A stretch of 64,000 nt of DNA from positions 62,001-126,000 of the forward strand of contig NW_027489055.1 of the NCBI RefSeq assembly GCF_050948215.1. The letters are read 5' to 3'. Shown here in pieces: positions 13,646 through 28,199 of this stretch (position 1 is the stretch's first letter; every line of letters begins with the position of its first letter). The notes beneath the pieces were generated by a model that did not search any database, was not told the DNA's origin, and was given only the letters and a program-made list of their open reading frames with translations. Source of the stretch: Halictus rubicundus (lineage: Eukaryota > Arthropoda > Insecta > Hymenoptera > Halictidae). The translations under genes and the position numbers were made by a program.

Positions 13646-14273
13646 GTATAGTATCCTATCCTCTATCCTATCCTATCCTCTATCCTACCCTATCATCTAT
13701 CCTATCCTATCCTCTATCCTACCCTATCCTCTATCCTATCCTATCCTCTATCCTATCCTCTATCCTATCCTATCCTATCCTCTATCCTATCCTATCCTCT
13801 ATCCTATCCTATCCTCTATCCTATCCTATCCTCTATCCTATCCTATCCTCTATCCTATCCTATCGTCTATCCTATCCTCTATCCTAGCCTCTCCTCTATC
13901 CTATCCTATCCTGTATAGTATCCTATCCTCTATCCTATCCTATCCTCTATCCTACCCTATCATCTATCCTATCCTATCCTCTATCCTATCCTATCCTCTA
14001 TCCTATCCTATCCTCTATCCTATCCTCTATCCTATCCTATCCTATCCTCTATCCTATCCTATCCTCTATCCTATCCTATCCTCTATCCTATCCTATCCTC
14101 TATCCTATCCTATCGTCTATCCTATCCTCTATCCTATCATCTCCTCTATCCTATCCTATCCTGTATAGTATCCTATCCTCTATCCTATCCTCTCCTCTAT
14201 CCTACCCTATCATCTATCCTATCCTATCCTCTATCCTATCCTATCCTCTATCCTATCCTCTATCCTATGCTAT
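13646..14273 (+). repeat. GTATAG triad 3, block A
   Basis: Marks at 13646, 13913 and 14163 (spacings 267 and 250). The middle mark is preceded by TAGCCTCTCC instead of CCTCTCC, a subfamily variant shared with every triad between 13 and 28 kb. The ATG of TATGCTATCC is at 14267, 104 bp after the last mark. Confidence 0.83.
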
Positions 14274-17200
14274 CCTATCCTCTATCCTATCCTATCCTCT
14301 ATCCTATCCTATCCTCTATCCTATCCTATCCTCTATCCTATCCTATCCTCTATCCTATCCTATCCTCTATCCTATCCTATCCTCTATCCTATCCTATCCT
14401 CTATCCTATCCTATCCTCTATCCTATCCTATCCTCTATCCTATCCTATCCTCTATCCTATCCTATCCTCTATCCTATCCTATCCTATCCTCTATCCTCTA
14501 TCCTACCCTATCCTCTATCCTATCCTATCCTCTATCCTATCCTATCCTCTATCATATCCTATCCTCTATCCTATCCCATCATCTATCCTCTATCCAATCC
14601 AATCCTCTATCCTATCCTATCCTCTATCCTATCATATCCTGTATCCTATAATATCCTCTATCATATCCTATCATCTATCCAATCCTCTATCCTATCCTAT
14701 CCTCTATCCTAGCCTATCCTCTATCCTATCCTATCGTCTATCCTATCCTCTATCCTATAATATCCTCTATCCTATCCTATCCTCTATCCTATCCTATCGT
14801 CTATCCTATCCTCTATCCTATCCTATCCTCTATCCTATCCTATCGTCTATCCCATCGTCTATCCTATCCTCTCCTCTATCCTATCCTATCCTCTATAGTA
14901 TCCTATCCTCTATCCTATCCTATCCTCTATCCTATCCTATCATGCTATCCTATCCTATCCTCTATCCTATCCTATCCTCTATCCTATCCTATCGTCTATC
15001 CTATACTCTATCCTATCCTATCCTCTATCCTATCCTGTCATCTATCCTCTATCGTATCCAATCCTCTATCCTATCCTATCCTCTATCCTATCCTATCCTC
15101 TATCCTATCCTATCCTCTATCCTATCCTATCCTCTCTCCTATCCTATCCTCTATCCTATCCTCTCCTCTATCCTATCCTATCCTGTATAGTATCCTATCC
15201 TCTATCCTATCCTATCCTCTATCCTATCCTATCATCTATCCTATCCTATCCTCTATCCTATCCTATCCTCTATCCTATCCTATCGTCTATCCTATCCTCT
15301 ATCCTATCCTATCCTCTATCCTATCCTCTATCCTATCCTCTATCCTATCCTATCCTCTATCCTATCCCATCATCTATCCTCTATCCTATCCAATCCTCTA
15401 TCCTATCCTATCCTCTATCCTATCATATACTCTATCCTATAATATCCTCTATCCTATCCTATCATCTATCCAATCCTCTATCCTATCTTATCCTCTATCC
15501 TATCCTATCCTCTATCCTATCCTATCGTCTATCCTATCCTCTATCCTATCCTATCCTCTCTCCTATCCTATCCTCTATCCTATCCTATCGTCTATCCTAT
15601 CCTCTATCCTATCCTCTATCCTATCCTCTATCCTATCCTATCCTCTATCCTATCCTATCCTCTATCCTATCCTATCCTCTATCCTATCCTATCCTCTATC
15701 CTATCCTATCCTCTATCCTATCCTATCCTCTATCCTATCCTATCCTCTATCCTATCCTATCCTCTATCCTATCCTATCCTCTATCCTATCCTATCCTCTA
15801 TCCTATCCTATCCTCTATCCTATCCTATCCTCTATCCTATCCCATCATCTATCCTCTATCCTATCCAATCCTCTATCCTATCCTATCCTCTATCCTATCA
15901 TATCCTCTATCCTATAATATCCTCTATCCTATCCTATCATCTATCCAATCCTCTATCCTATCCTATCCTCTATCCTAGCCTATCCTCTATCCTATCCTAT
16001 CGTCTATCCTATCCTCTATCCTATCCTATCCTCTATCCTATCCTATCGTCTATCCTATCGTCTATCCTATCCTCTCCTCTATCCTATCCTATCCTCTATA
16101 GTATCCTATCCTCTATCCTATCCTATCCTCTATCCTATCCTATCATCTATCCTATCCTATCCTCTATCCTATCATATCCTCTATCCTATCCTATCGTCTA
16201 TCCTATCCTCTATCCTATCCTATCTTCTATCCTATCCTATCCTCTATCCTATCAAATCCCCTATCCTATCCTCTATCCTATCCTATCCTCTATCCTATCC
16301 TATCATCTATCCTCTATCCTATCCAATCCTCTATCCTATCCTATCCTCTATCCTATCCTATCATCTATCCTCTATCCTATCCAATCCTCTATCCTATCCT
16401 ATCCTCTATTCTATCCTATCCTCTATCCTATCCGATCATCTATCCTCTATCCTATCCAATCCTCTATCCTATCCTATCCTCTATCCTATCATATCCTCTA
16501 TCCTATAATATCCTCTATCCTATCCTATCATCTATCCTATCCTCTATCCTATCCTATCCTCTATCCTATCCTATCCTCTATCCTATCCTATCCTCTATCC
16601 TATCCTATCCTCTATCCTATCCTATCCTCTATCCTATCCTATCCTCTATCCTATCCCTATCCTCTATCCTATCCTATCCTCTATCCTATCCTATCCTCTA
16701 TCCTATCCTATCCTCTATCCTATCCTATCCTCTATCCTATCCTATCCTCTATCCTATCCTATCCTCTATCCTATCCTATCGTCTACCCTATCCTCTATCC
16801 TATCCTATCCTCTATCTTATCCTATCCTCTATCCTATCCTATCCTCTATCCTATCCTCTATCCTATGCTCTATCCTATCCTCTATCCTACCAAATCCCTA
16901 TCCTATCCTCTATCCTATCCCATCCTCTATCCTATCCTATCCTCTATCCTATCCTATCCTCTATCCTATCCTATCCTCTATCCTATCCTATCCTCTATCC
17001 TATCCTATCCTCTATCCTACCAAATCCCCTATCCTATCCTCTATCCTATCCTATCCTCTATCCTATCCTATCCTCTATCCTATCCTATCCTCTATCCTAT
17101 CCTATCCTCTATCCTATCCTATCCTCTATCCTATCCTATCCTCTATCCTATCCTATCCTCTATCCTATCCTATCCTCTATCCTATCCTATCCTCTATCCT

Positions 17201-19554
17201 ATCCTATCCTCTATCCTATCCTATCCTCTATCCTATCCTATCGTCTACCCTATCCTCTATCCTATCCTATCCTCTATCTTATCCTATCCTCTATCCTATC
17301 CTATCCTCTATCCTATGCTCTATCCTATCCTCTATCCTATCCTATCCTCTATCCTATCCTATCCTCTATCCTATCCTATCCTCTATCCTATCCTATCCTC
17401 TATCCTATCCTATCCTCTATCCTATCCTATCCTCTATCCTATCCTATCCTCTATCCTATCCTATCCTCTATCCTATCCTATCCTCTATCCTATCCTATCG
17501 TCTACCCTATCCTCTATCCTATCCTATCCTCTATCTTATCCTATCCTCTATCCTATCCTATCCTCTATCCTATCCTATCTTCTATCCTATCCTATCCTCT
17601 ATCCTATCAAATCCCCTATCCTATCCTCTATCCTATCCTATCCTGTATCCTATCCAATCCTCTATCCTATCCTATCTTCTATCCTATCCTATCCTATCCT
17701 ATCCTCTATCTTATCCTATCCTCTATCCTATCCTATCCTCTATCCTATCCTATCATCTATCCTCTATCCTATCCAATCCTCTATCCTATCCTATCCTCTA
17801 TCCTATCCTATCATCTATCCTCTATCCTATCCAATCCTCTATCCTATCCTATCCTCTATTCTATCCTATCCTCTATCCTATCCGATCATCTATCCTCTAT
17901 CCTATCCAATCCTCTATCCTATCCAATCCTCTATCCTATCCTATCCTCTATCCTATCATATCCTCTATCCTATAATATCCTCTATCCTATCCTATCATCT
18001 ATCCAATCCTCTATCCTATCCTATCCTCTATCCTATCCTATCCTCTATCCCAACCTTTCGTCTACCGTATCCTCTATCCTATCCTATCCTCTATCCTATC
18101 CTATCCTCTATTGTATCCTATCCTCTATCCTATCCTATCCTCTATCCTATCCTATCATCTATCCTCTATCCTATCCAATCCTCTATCCTATCCTTTCCTC
18201 TATTCTATCCTATCCTCTATCCTATCCGATCATCTATCCTCTATCCTATCCAATCCTCTATCCTATCCTATCCTCTATCCTATCATATCCTCTATCCTAT
18301 AATATCCTCTATCCTATCCTATCATCTATCCAATCCTCTATCCTATCCTATCCTCTATCCTATCCTATCCTCTATCCTAACCTTTCGTCTACCCTATCCT
18401 CTATCCTATCCTATCCTCTATCCTATCCTATCCTCTATTGTATCCTATCCTCTATCCTATCCTATCCTCTATCGTATCCTATCCTCTATCCTACCCTATC
18501 ATCTATCCTATCCTATCCTCTATCCTATCCTATCCTCTATCCTATCCTATCGTCTATCCTATCCTCTATCCTATCCTATCGTCTATCCTATCCTCTATCC
18601 TATCCTCTCCTCTATCCTATCCTATCCTGTATAGTATCCTATCCTCTATCCTATAGTATCCTCTATCCTATCGTATCATCTATCCTATCCTATCCTCTAT
18701 CCTATCCTATCCTCTATCCTATCCTATCCTCTATCCCATCCTATCCTCTATCCTATCCTCTATCCTATCCTCTATCCAATCCTATCCTCTATCCTATCCC
18801 ATCATTTATCCTCTATCCTATCCAATCCTCTATCCTATCCTATCCTCTATCCTATCATATCCTCTATCCTATAATATCCTCTATCCTATCCTATCATCTA
18901 TCCAATCCTCTATCCTATCTTATCCTCTATCCTATCCTATCCTCTATCCTATCCTATCGTCTATCCTATCCTCTATCCTATCCTATCCTCTATCCTATCC
19001 TATCCTCTATCCTATCCTATCGTCTATCCTATCCTCTATCCTATCCTATCCTCTATCCTATCCTGTCCTCTATCCTTTCCTATCGTCTATCCTATCCTCT
19101 ATCCTATCCTATCCTCTATCCTATCCTATCATCTATCCTCAATCCTATCCCTTCGTGTATCCTATCCAATCCTCTATCCTATCCTATCCTCTATCCTATC
19201 CTATCGTCTATCCTATCCTCTATCCTATCCTCTCCTCTATCCTATCCTATCCTGTATAGTATCCTATCCTCTATCCTATCCTATCCTCTATCCTACCCTA
19301 TCATCTATCCTATCCTATCCTCTATCCTATCCTATCCTCTATCCTATCCTATCCTCTATCCTATCCTATCCTCTATCCTATCCTCTATCCTATCCTATCC
19401 TATCCTCTATCCTATCCTATCCTCTATCCTATCCTATCCTCTATCCTATCCTATCCTCTATCCTATCCTATCCTCTATCCTATCCTATCCTCTATCCTAT
19501 CCTATCGTCTATCCTATCCTCTATCCTATCATCTCCTCTATCCTATCCTATCCT

Positions 19555-20182
19555 GTATAGTATCCTATCCTCTATCCTATCCTATCCTCTATCCTACCCT
19601 ATCATCTATCCTATCCTATCCTCTATCCTATCCTATCCTCTATCCTATCCTATCCTCTATCCTATCCTCTATCCTATCCTATCCTATCCTCTATCCTATC
19701 CTATCCTCTATCCTATCCTATCCTCTATCCTATCCTATCCTCTATCCTATCCTATCGTCTATCCTATCCTCTATCCTAGCCTCTCCTCTATCCTATCCTA
19801 TCCTGTATAGTATCCTATCCTCTATCCTATCCTATCCTCTATCCTACCCTATCATCTATCCTATCCTATCCTCTATCCTATCCTATCCTCTATCCTATCC
19901 TATCCTCTATCCTATCCTCTATCCTATCCTATCCTATCCTCTATCCTATCCTATCCTCTATCCTATCCTATCCTCTATCCTATCCTATCCTCTATCCTAT
20001 CCTATCCTCTATCCTATCCTATCGTCTATCCTATCCTCTATCCTATCATCTCCTCTATCCTATCCTATCCTGTATAGTATCCTATCCTCTATCCTATCCT
20101 ATCCTCTATCCTACCCTATCATCTATCCTATCCTATCCTCTATCCTATCCTATCCTCTATCCTATCCTCTATCCTATGCTAT
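19555..20182 (+). repeat. GTATAG triad 4, block B
   Basis: Marks at 19555, 19805 and 20072 (spacings 250 and 267), with the TAGCCTCTCC variant before the middle one. The ATG at 20176 is 104 bp after the last mark. Confidence 0.83.
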
Positions 20183-20760
20183 CCTATCCTCTATCCTATC
20201 CTATCCTCTATCCTATCCTATCCTCTATCCTATCCTATCCTCTATCCTATCCTATCCTCTATCCTATCCTATCCTCTATCCTATCCTATCCTCTATCCTA
20301 TCCTATCCTCTATCCTATCCTATCCTCTATCCTATCCTATCCTCTATCCTATCCTATCCTCTATCCTATCCTCTATCCTATCCTATCCTCTATCCTATCC
20401 TATCCTATCCTCTATCCTATCCTATCCTCTATCCTATCCTATCCTCTATCCTATCCTATCCTCTATCATATCCTATCCTCTATCCTATCCCATCATCTAT
20501 CCTCTATCCAATCCAATCCTCTATCCTATCCTATCCTCTATCCTATCATATCCTCTATCCTATAATATCCTCTATCCTATCCTATCATCTATCCAATCCT
20601 CTATCCTATCCTATCCTCTATCCTAGCCTATCCTCTATCCTATCCTATCGTCTATCCTATCCTCTATCCTATAATATCCTCTATCCTATCCTATCCTCTA
20701 TCCTATCCTATCGTCTATCCTATCCTCTATCCTATCATCTCCTCTATCCTATCCTATCCT

Positions 20761-21371
20761 GTATAGTATCCTATCCTCTATCCTATCCTATCCTCTATCC
20801 TACCCTATCATCTATCCTATCCTATCCTCTATCCTATCCTATCCTCTATCCTATCCTATCCTCTATCCTATCCTCTATCCTATCCTATCCTATCCTCTAT
20901 CCTATCCTATCCTCTATCCTATCCTATCCTCTATCCTATCCTATCCTCTATCCTATCCTATCGTCTATCCTATCCTCTATCCTAGCCTCTCCTCTATCCT
21001 ATCCTATCCTGTATAGTATCCTATCCTCTATCCTATCCTATCCTCTATCCTACCCTATCATCTATCCTATCCTATCCTCTATCCTATCCTATCCTCTATC
21101 CTATCCTATCCTCTATCCTATCCTCTATCCTATCCTATCCTATCCTCTATCCTATCCTATCCTCTATCCTATCCTATCCTCTATCCTATCCTATCCTCTA
21201 TCCTATCCTATCGTCTATCCTATCCTCTATCCTATCATCTCCTCTATCCTATCCTATCCTGTATAGTATCCTATCCTCTATCCTATCCTATCCTCTATCC
21301 TACCCTATCATCTATCCTATCCTATCCTCTATCCTATCCTATCCTCTATCCTATCCTCTATCCTATGCTAT
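20761..21371 (+). repeat. GTATAG triad 5, block B
   Basis: Marks at 20761, 21011 and 21261, both spacings 250 bp, with TAGCCTCTCC before the middle mark and ATG at 21365, 104 bp after the last. It is a duplicate of triad 4, absent from block A. Confidence 0.83.
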
Positions 21372-24300
21372 CCTATCCTCTATCCTATCCTATCCTCTAT
21401 CCTATCCTATCCTCTATCCTATCCTATCCTCTATCCTATCCTATCCTCTATCCTATCCTATCCTCTATCCTATCCTATCCTCTATCCTATCCTATCCTCT
21501 ATCCTATCCTATCCTCTATCCTATCCTATCCTCTATCCTATCCTATCCTCTATCCTATCCTATCCTCTATCCTATCCTATCCTCTATCCTATCCTATCCT
21601 CTATCCTATCCTATCCTATCCTCTATCCTATCCTATCCTCTATCCTATCCTATCCTCTATCCTATCCTATCCTCTATCATATCCTATCCTCTATCCTATC
21701 CCATCATCTATCCTCTATCCAATCCAATCCTCTATCCTATCCTATCCTCTATCCTATCATATCCTCTATCCTATAATATCCTCTATCCTATCCTATCATC
21801 TATCCAATCCTCTATCCTATCCTATCCTCTATCCTAGCCTATCCTCTATCCTATCCTATCGTCTATCCTATCCTCTATCCTATAATATCCTCTATCCTAT
21901 CCTATCCTCTATCCTATCCTATCGTCTATCCTATCCTCTATCCTATCCTATCCTCTATCCTATCCTATCGTCTATCCCATCGTCTATCCTATCCTCTCCT
22001 CTATCCTATCCTATCCTCTATAGTATCCTATCCTCTATCCTATCCTATCCTCTATCCTATCCTATCATCTATCCTATCCTATCCTCTATCCTATCCTATC
22101 CTCTATCCTATCCTATCGTCTATCCTATACTCTATCCTATCCTATCCTCTATCCTATCCTGTCATCTATCCTCTATCGTATCCAATCCTCTATCCTATCC
22201 TATCCTCTACCCTATCCTATCCTCTATCCTATCCTATCCTCTATCCTATCCTCTATCCTATCCTATCCTCTCTCCTATCCTATCCTCTATCCTATCCTCT
22301 CCTCTATCCTATCCTATCCTGTATAGTATCCTATCCTCTATCCTATCCTATCCTCTATCCTATCCTATCATCTATCCTATCCTATCCTCTATCCTATCCT
22401 ATCCTCTATCCTATCCTATCGTCTATCCTATCCTCTATCCTATCCTATCCTCTATCCAATCCTCTATCCTATCCTATCCTCTATCCTAGCCTATCCTCTA
22501 TCCTATCCTATCGTCTATCCTATCCTCTATCCTATCCTATCCTCTATCCTATCCTATCGTCTATCCTATCGTCTATCCTATCCTCTCCTCTATCCTATCC
22601 TATCCTCTATAGTATCCTATCCTCTATCCTATCCTATCCTCTATCCTATCCTATCATCTATCCTATCCTATCCTGTATCCTATCATATCCTCTATCCTAT
22701 CCTATCGTCTATCCTATCCTCTATCCTATCCTATCTTCTATCCTATCCTATCCTCTATCCTATCAAATCCCCTATCCTATCCTCTATCCTATCCTATCCT
22801 CTATCCTATCCTATCATCTATCCTCTATCCTATCCAATCCTCTATCCTATCCTATCCTCTATCCTATCCTATCATCTATCCTCTATCCTATCCAATCCTC
22901 TATCCTATCCTATCCTCTATTCTATCCTATCCTCTATCCTATCCGATCATCTATCCTCTATCCTATCCAATCCTCTATCCTATCCTATCCTCTATCCTAT
23001 CATATCCTCTATCCTATAATATCCTCTATCCTATCCTATCATCTATCCTATCCTCTATCCTATCCTATCCTCTATCCTATCCTATCCTCTATCCTATCCT
23101 ATCCTCTATCCTATCCTATCCTCTATCCTATCCTATCCTCTATCCTATCCTATCCTCTATCCTATCCTATCCTCTATCCTATCCTATCCTCTATCCTATC
23201 CTATCCTCTATCCTATCCTATCCTCTATCCTATCCTATCCTCTATCCTATCCTATCCTCTATCCTATCCTATCCTCTATCCTATCCTATCCTCTATCCTA
23301 TCCTATCGTCTACCCTATCCTCTATCCTATCCTATCCTCTATCTTATCCTATCCTCTATCCTATCCTATCCTCTATCCTATCCTCTATCCTATGCTCTAT
23401 CCTATCCTCTATCCTACCAAATCCCCTATCCTATCCTCTATCCTATCCCATCCTCTATCCTATCCTATCCTCTATCCTATCCTATCCTCTATCCTATCCT
23501 ATCCTCTATCCTATCCTATCCTCTATCCTATCCTATCCTCTATCCTACCAAATCCCCTATCCTATCCTCTATCCTATCCTATCCTCTATCCTATCCTATC
23601 CTCTATCCTATCCTATCCTCTATCCTATCCTATCCTCTATCCTATCCTATCCTCTATCCTATCCTATCCTCTATCCTATCCTATCCTCTATCCTATCCTA
23701 TCCTCTATCCTATCCTATCCTCTATCCTATCCTATCGTCTACCCTATCCTCTATCCTATCCTATCCTCTATCTTATCCTATCCTCTATCCTATCCTATCC
23801 TCTATCCTATGCTCTATCCTATCCTCTATCCTATCCTATCCTCTATCCTATCCTATCCTCTATCCTATCCTATCCTCTATCCTATCCTATCCTCTATCCT
23901 ATCCTATCCTCTATCCTATCCTATCCTCTATCCTATCCTATCCTCTATCCTATCCTATCCTCTATCCTATCCTATCCTCTATCCTATCCTATCCTCTATC
24001 CTATCCTATCGTCTACCCTATCCTCTATCCTATCCTATCCTCTATCTTATCCTATCCTCTATCCTATCCTATCCTCTATCCTATCCTATCTTCTATCCTA
24101 TCCTATCCTCTATCCTATCAAATCCCCTATCCTATCCTCTATCCTATCCTATCCTGTATCCTATCCAATCCTCTATCCTATCCTATCTTCTATCCTATCC
24201 TATCCTATCCTATCCTCTATCTTATCCTATCCTCTATCCTATCCTATCCTCTATCCTATCCTATCATCTATCCTCTATCCTATCCAATCCTCTATCCTAT

Positions 24301-25462
24301 CCTATCCTATCCTCTATCCTATCCTATCATCTATCCTCTATCCTATCCAATCCTCTATCCTATCCTATCCTCTATTCTATCCTATCCTCTATCCTATCCG
24401 ATCATCTATCCTCTATCCTATCCAATCCTCTATCCTATCCAATCCTCTATCCTATCCTATCCTCTATCCTATCATATCCTCTATCCTATAATATCCTCTA
24501 TCCTATCCTATCATCTATCCAATCCTCTATCCTATCCTATCCTCTATCCTATCCTATCCTCTATCCCAACCTTTCGTCTACCGTATCCTCTATCCTATCC
24601 TATCCTCTATCCTATCCTATCCTCTATTGTATCCTATCCTCTATCCTATCCTATCCTCTATCCTATCCTATCATCTATCCTCTATCCTATCCAATCCTCT
24701 ATCCTATCCTTTCCTCTATTCTATCCTATCCTCTATCCTATCCGATCATCTATCCTCTATCCTATCCAATCCTCTATCCTATCCTATCCTCTATCCTATC
24801 ATATCCTCTATCCTATAATATCCTCTATCCTATCCTATCATCTATCCAATCCTCTATCCTATCCTATCCTCTATCCTATCCTATCCTCTATCCTAACCTT
24901 TCGTCTACCCTATCCTCTATCCTATCCTATCCTCTATCCTATCCTATCCTCTATTGTATCCTATCCTCTATCCTATCCTATCCTCTATCGTATCCTATCC
25001 TCTATCCTACCCTATCATCTATCCTATCCTATCCTCTATCCTATCCTATCCTCTATCCTATCCTATCGTCTATCCTATCCTCTATCCTATCCTATCGTCT
25101 ATCCTATCCTCTATCCTATCCTCTCCTCTATCCTATCCTATCCTGTATAGTATCCTATCCTCTATCCTATCCTATCCTCTATCCTACCCTATCATCTATC
25201 CTATCCTATCCTCTATCCTATCCTATCCTCTATCCTATCCTATCCTCTATCCTATCCTATCCTCTATCCTATCCTATCCTCTATCCTATCCTCTATCCTA
25301 TCCTATCCTATCCTCTATCCTATCCTATCCTCTATCCTATCCTATCCTCTATCCTATCCTATCCTCTATCCTATCCTATCCTCTATCCTATCCTATCCTC
25401 TATCCTATCCTATCGTCTATCCTATCCTCTATCCTATCATCTCCTCTATCCTATCCTATCCT

Positions 25463-26027
25463 GTATAGTATCCTATCCTCTATCCTATCCTATCCTCTAT
25501 CCTACCCTATCATCTATCCTATCCTATCCTCTATCCTATCCTATCCTCTATCCTATCCTATCCTCTATCCTATCCTCTATCCTATCCTATCCTATCCTCT
25601 ATCCTATCCTATCCTCTATCCTATCCTATCCTCTATCCTATCCTATCCTCTATCCTATCCTATCGTCTATCCTATCCTCTATCCTAGCCTCTCCTCTATC
25701 CTATCCTATCCTGTATAGTATCCTATCCTCTATCCTATCCTATCCTCTATCCTACCCTATCATCTATCCTATCCTATCCTCTATCCTATCCTATCCTCTA
25801 TCCTATCCTATCCTCTATCCTATCCTCTATCCTATCATATCCTATCCTCTATCCTATCCTATCCTCTATCCTATCCTATCCTCTATCCTATCCTATCCTC
25901 TATCCTATCCTATCGTCTATCCTATCCTCTATCCTATCATCTCCTCTATCCTATCCTATCCTGTATAGTATCCTATCATCTATCCTATCCTATCCTCTAT
26001 CCTATCCTATCCTCTATCCTATGCTAT
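25463..26027 (+). repeat. GTATAG triad 6, block C
   Basis: Marks at 25463, 25713 and 25963, spaced 250 bp, with TAGCCTCTCC in the middle. The ATG at 26021 follows by only 58 bp, so 46 bp (17+17+12) is missing relative to the usual 104 bp. Confidence 0.82.
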
Positions 26028-26559
26028 CCTATCCTCTATCCTATCCTATCCTCTATCCTATCCTATCCTCTATCCTATCCTATCCTCTATCCTATCCTAT
26101 CCTCTATCCTATCCTATCCTCTATCCTATCCTATCCTCTATCCTATCCTATCCTCTATCCTATCCTATCCTCTATCCTATCCTATCCTCTATCCTATCCT
26201 ATCCTATCCTCTATCCTATCCTATCCTCTATCCTATCCTATCCTCTATCCTATCCTATCCTCTATCATATCCTATCCTCTATCCTATCCCATCATCTATC
26301 CTCTATCCAATCCAATCCTCTATCCTATCCTATCCTCTATCCTATCATATCCTCTATCCTATAATATCCTCTATCCTATCCTATCATCTATCCAATCCTC
26401 TATCCTATCCTATCCTCTATCCTAGCCTATCCTCTATCCTATCCTATCGTCTATCCTATCCTCTATCCTATAATATCCTCTATCCTATCCTATCCTCTAT
26501 CCTATCCTATCGTCTATCCTATCCTCTATCCTATCATCTCCTCTATCCTATCCTATCCT

Positions 26560-27073
26560 GTATAGTATCCTATCCTCTATCCTATCCTATCCTCTATCCT
26601 ACCCTATCATCTATCCTATCCTATCCTCTATCCTATCCTATCCTCTATCCTATCCTATCCTCTATCCTATCCTCTATCCTATCCTATCCTATCCTCTATC
26701 CTATCCTATCCTCTATCCTATCCTATCCTCTATCCTATCCTATCCTCTATCCTATCCTATCGTCTATCCTATCCTCTATCCTAGCCTCTCCTCTATCCTA
26801 TCCTATCCTGTATAGTATCCTATCCTCTATCCTATCCTATCCTCTATCCTACCCTATCATCTATCCTATCCTATCCTCTATCCTATCCTATCCTCTATCC
26901 TATCCTATCCTCTATCCTATCCTATCCTCTATCCTATCCTATCCTCTATCCTATCCTATCGTCTATCCTATCCTCTATCCTATCATCTCCTCTATCCTAT
27001 CCTATCCTGTATAGTATCCTATCATCTATCCTATCCTATCCTCTATCCTATCCTATCCTCTATCCTATGCTAT
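26560..27073 (+). repeat. GTATAG triad 7, block C
   Basis: Marks at 26560, 26810 and 27009 (spacings 250 and 199), TAGCCTCTCC in the middle, ATG at 27067 again only 58 bp after the last mark. The shared 46 bp loss and the 1,046 bp offset from triad 6 (25963 to 27009, 26021 to 27067) show these two are direct tandem duplicates. Confidence 0.82.
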
Positions 27074-27588
27074 CCTATCCTCTATCCTATCCTATCCTCT
27101 ATCCTATCCTATCCTCTATCCTATCCTATCCTCTATCCTATCCTATCCTCTATCCTATCCTATCCTCTATCCTATCCTATCCTCTATCCTATCCTATCCT
27201 CTATCCTATCCTATCCTCTATCCTATCCTATCCTCTATCCTATCCTATCCTATCCTCTATCCTATCCTATCCTCTATCCTATCCTATCCTCTATCATATC
27301 CTATCCTCTATCCTATCCCATCATCTATCCTCTATCCAATCCAATCCTCTATCCTATCCTATCCTCTATCCTATCATATCCTCTATCCTATAATATCCTC
27401 TATCCTATCCTATCATCTATCCAATCCTCTATCCTATCCTATCCTCTATCCTAGCCTATCCTCTATCCTATCCTATCGTCTATCCTATCCTCTATCCTAT
27501 AATATCCTCTATCCTATCCTATCCTCTATCCTATCCTATCGTCTATCCTATCCTCTATCCTATCATCTCCTCTATCCTATCCTATCCT

Positions 27589-28199
27589 GTATAGTATCCT
27601 ATCCTCTATCCTATCCTATCCTCTATCCTACCCTATCATCTATCCTATCCTATCCTCTATCCTATCCTATCCTCTATCCTATCCTATCCTCTATCCTATC
27701 CTCTATCCTATCCTATCCTATCCTCTATCCTATCCTATCCTCTATCCTATCCTATCCTCTATCCTATCCTATCCTCTATCCTATCCTATCGTCTATCCTA
27801 TCCTCTATCCTAGCCTCTCCTCTATCCTATCCTATCCTGTATAGTATCCTATCCTCTATCCTATCCTATCCTCTATCCTACCCTATCATCTATCCTATCC
27901 TATCCTCTATCCTATCCTATCCTCTATCCTATCCTATCCTCTATCCTATCCTCTATCCTATCCTATCCTATCCTCTATCCTATCCTATCCTCTATCCTAT
28001 CCTATCCTCTATCCTATCCTATCCTCTATCCTATCCTATCGTCTATCCTATCCTCTATCCTATCATCTCCTCTATCCTATCCTATCCTGTATAGTATCCT
28101 ATCCTCTATCCTATCCTATCCTCTATCCTACCCTATCATCTATCCTATCCTATCCTCTATCCTATCCTATCCTCTATCCTATCCTCTATCCTATGCTAT
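27589..28199 (+). repeat. GTATAG triad 8, block C
   Basis: Marks at 27589, 27839 and 28089, spaced 250 bp, TAGCCTCTCC in the middle, ATG at 28193 with the standard 104 bp distance. It resembles triad 5 of block B more than its two immediate neighbours. Confidence 0.82.

Larger units (their letters stand above)
9398..16223 (+). repeat. Large higher-order block A (about 6.8 kb)
   Basis: This block is bounded by the CTTCTATCC...CAAATCCCC motif at 9398 and 16224. Internal landmarks recur in blocks B and C: CTATTGTATCC near 12200, CATCATTTA at 12891, CTCAATCC...CCCTTCGTG at 13229, a GTATAG triad, TATGCTATCC at 14267 and CTAGCC at 15975. Spacing to block B is 5,909 bp at the left landmark and 6,511 bp at the right one, because B contains an extra internal triad unit. 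Confidence 0.8.
16224..22734 (+). repeat. Large higher-order block B (about 6.5 kb)
   Basis: It starts with the same CTTCTATCC...CAAATCCCC motif as A and C. Landmarks: CTATTGTATCC near 18110, CTCAATCC...CCCTTCGTG at 19138, two GTATAG triads, and CTAGCC at 22486. TATGCTATCC occurs twice (20176 and 21365, 1,189 bp apart), so the triad unit is duplicated relative to block A. Offset to block A is 6,511 bp at the right-hand landmarks. Confidence 0.82.
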
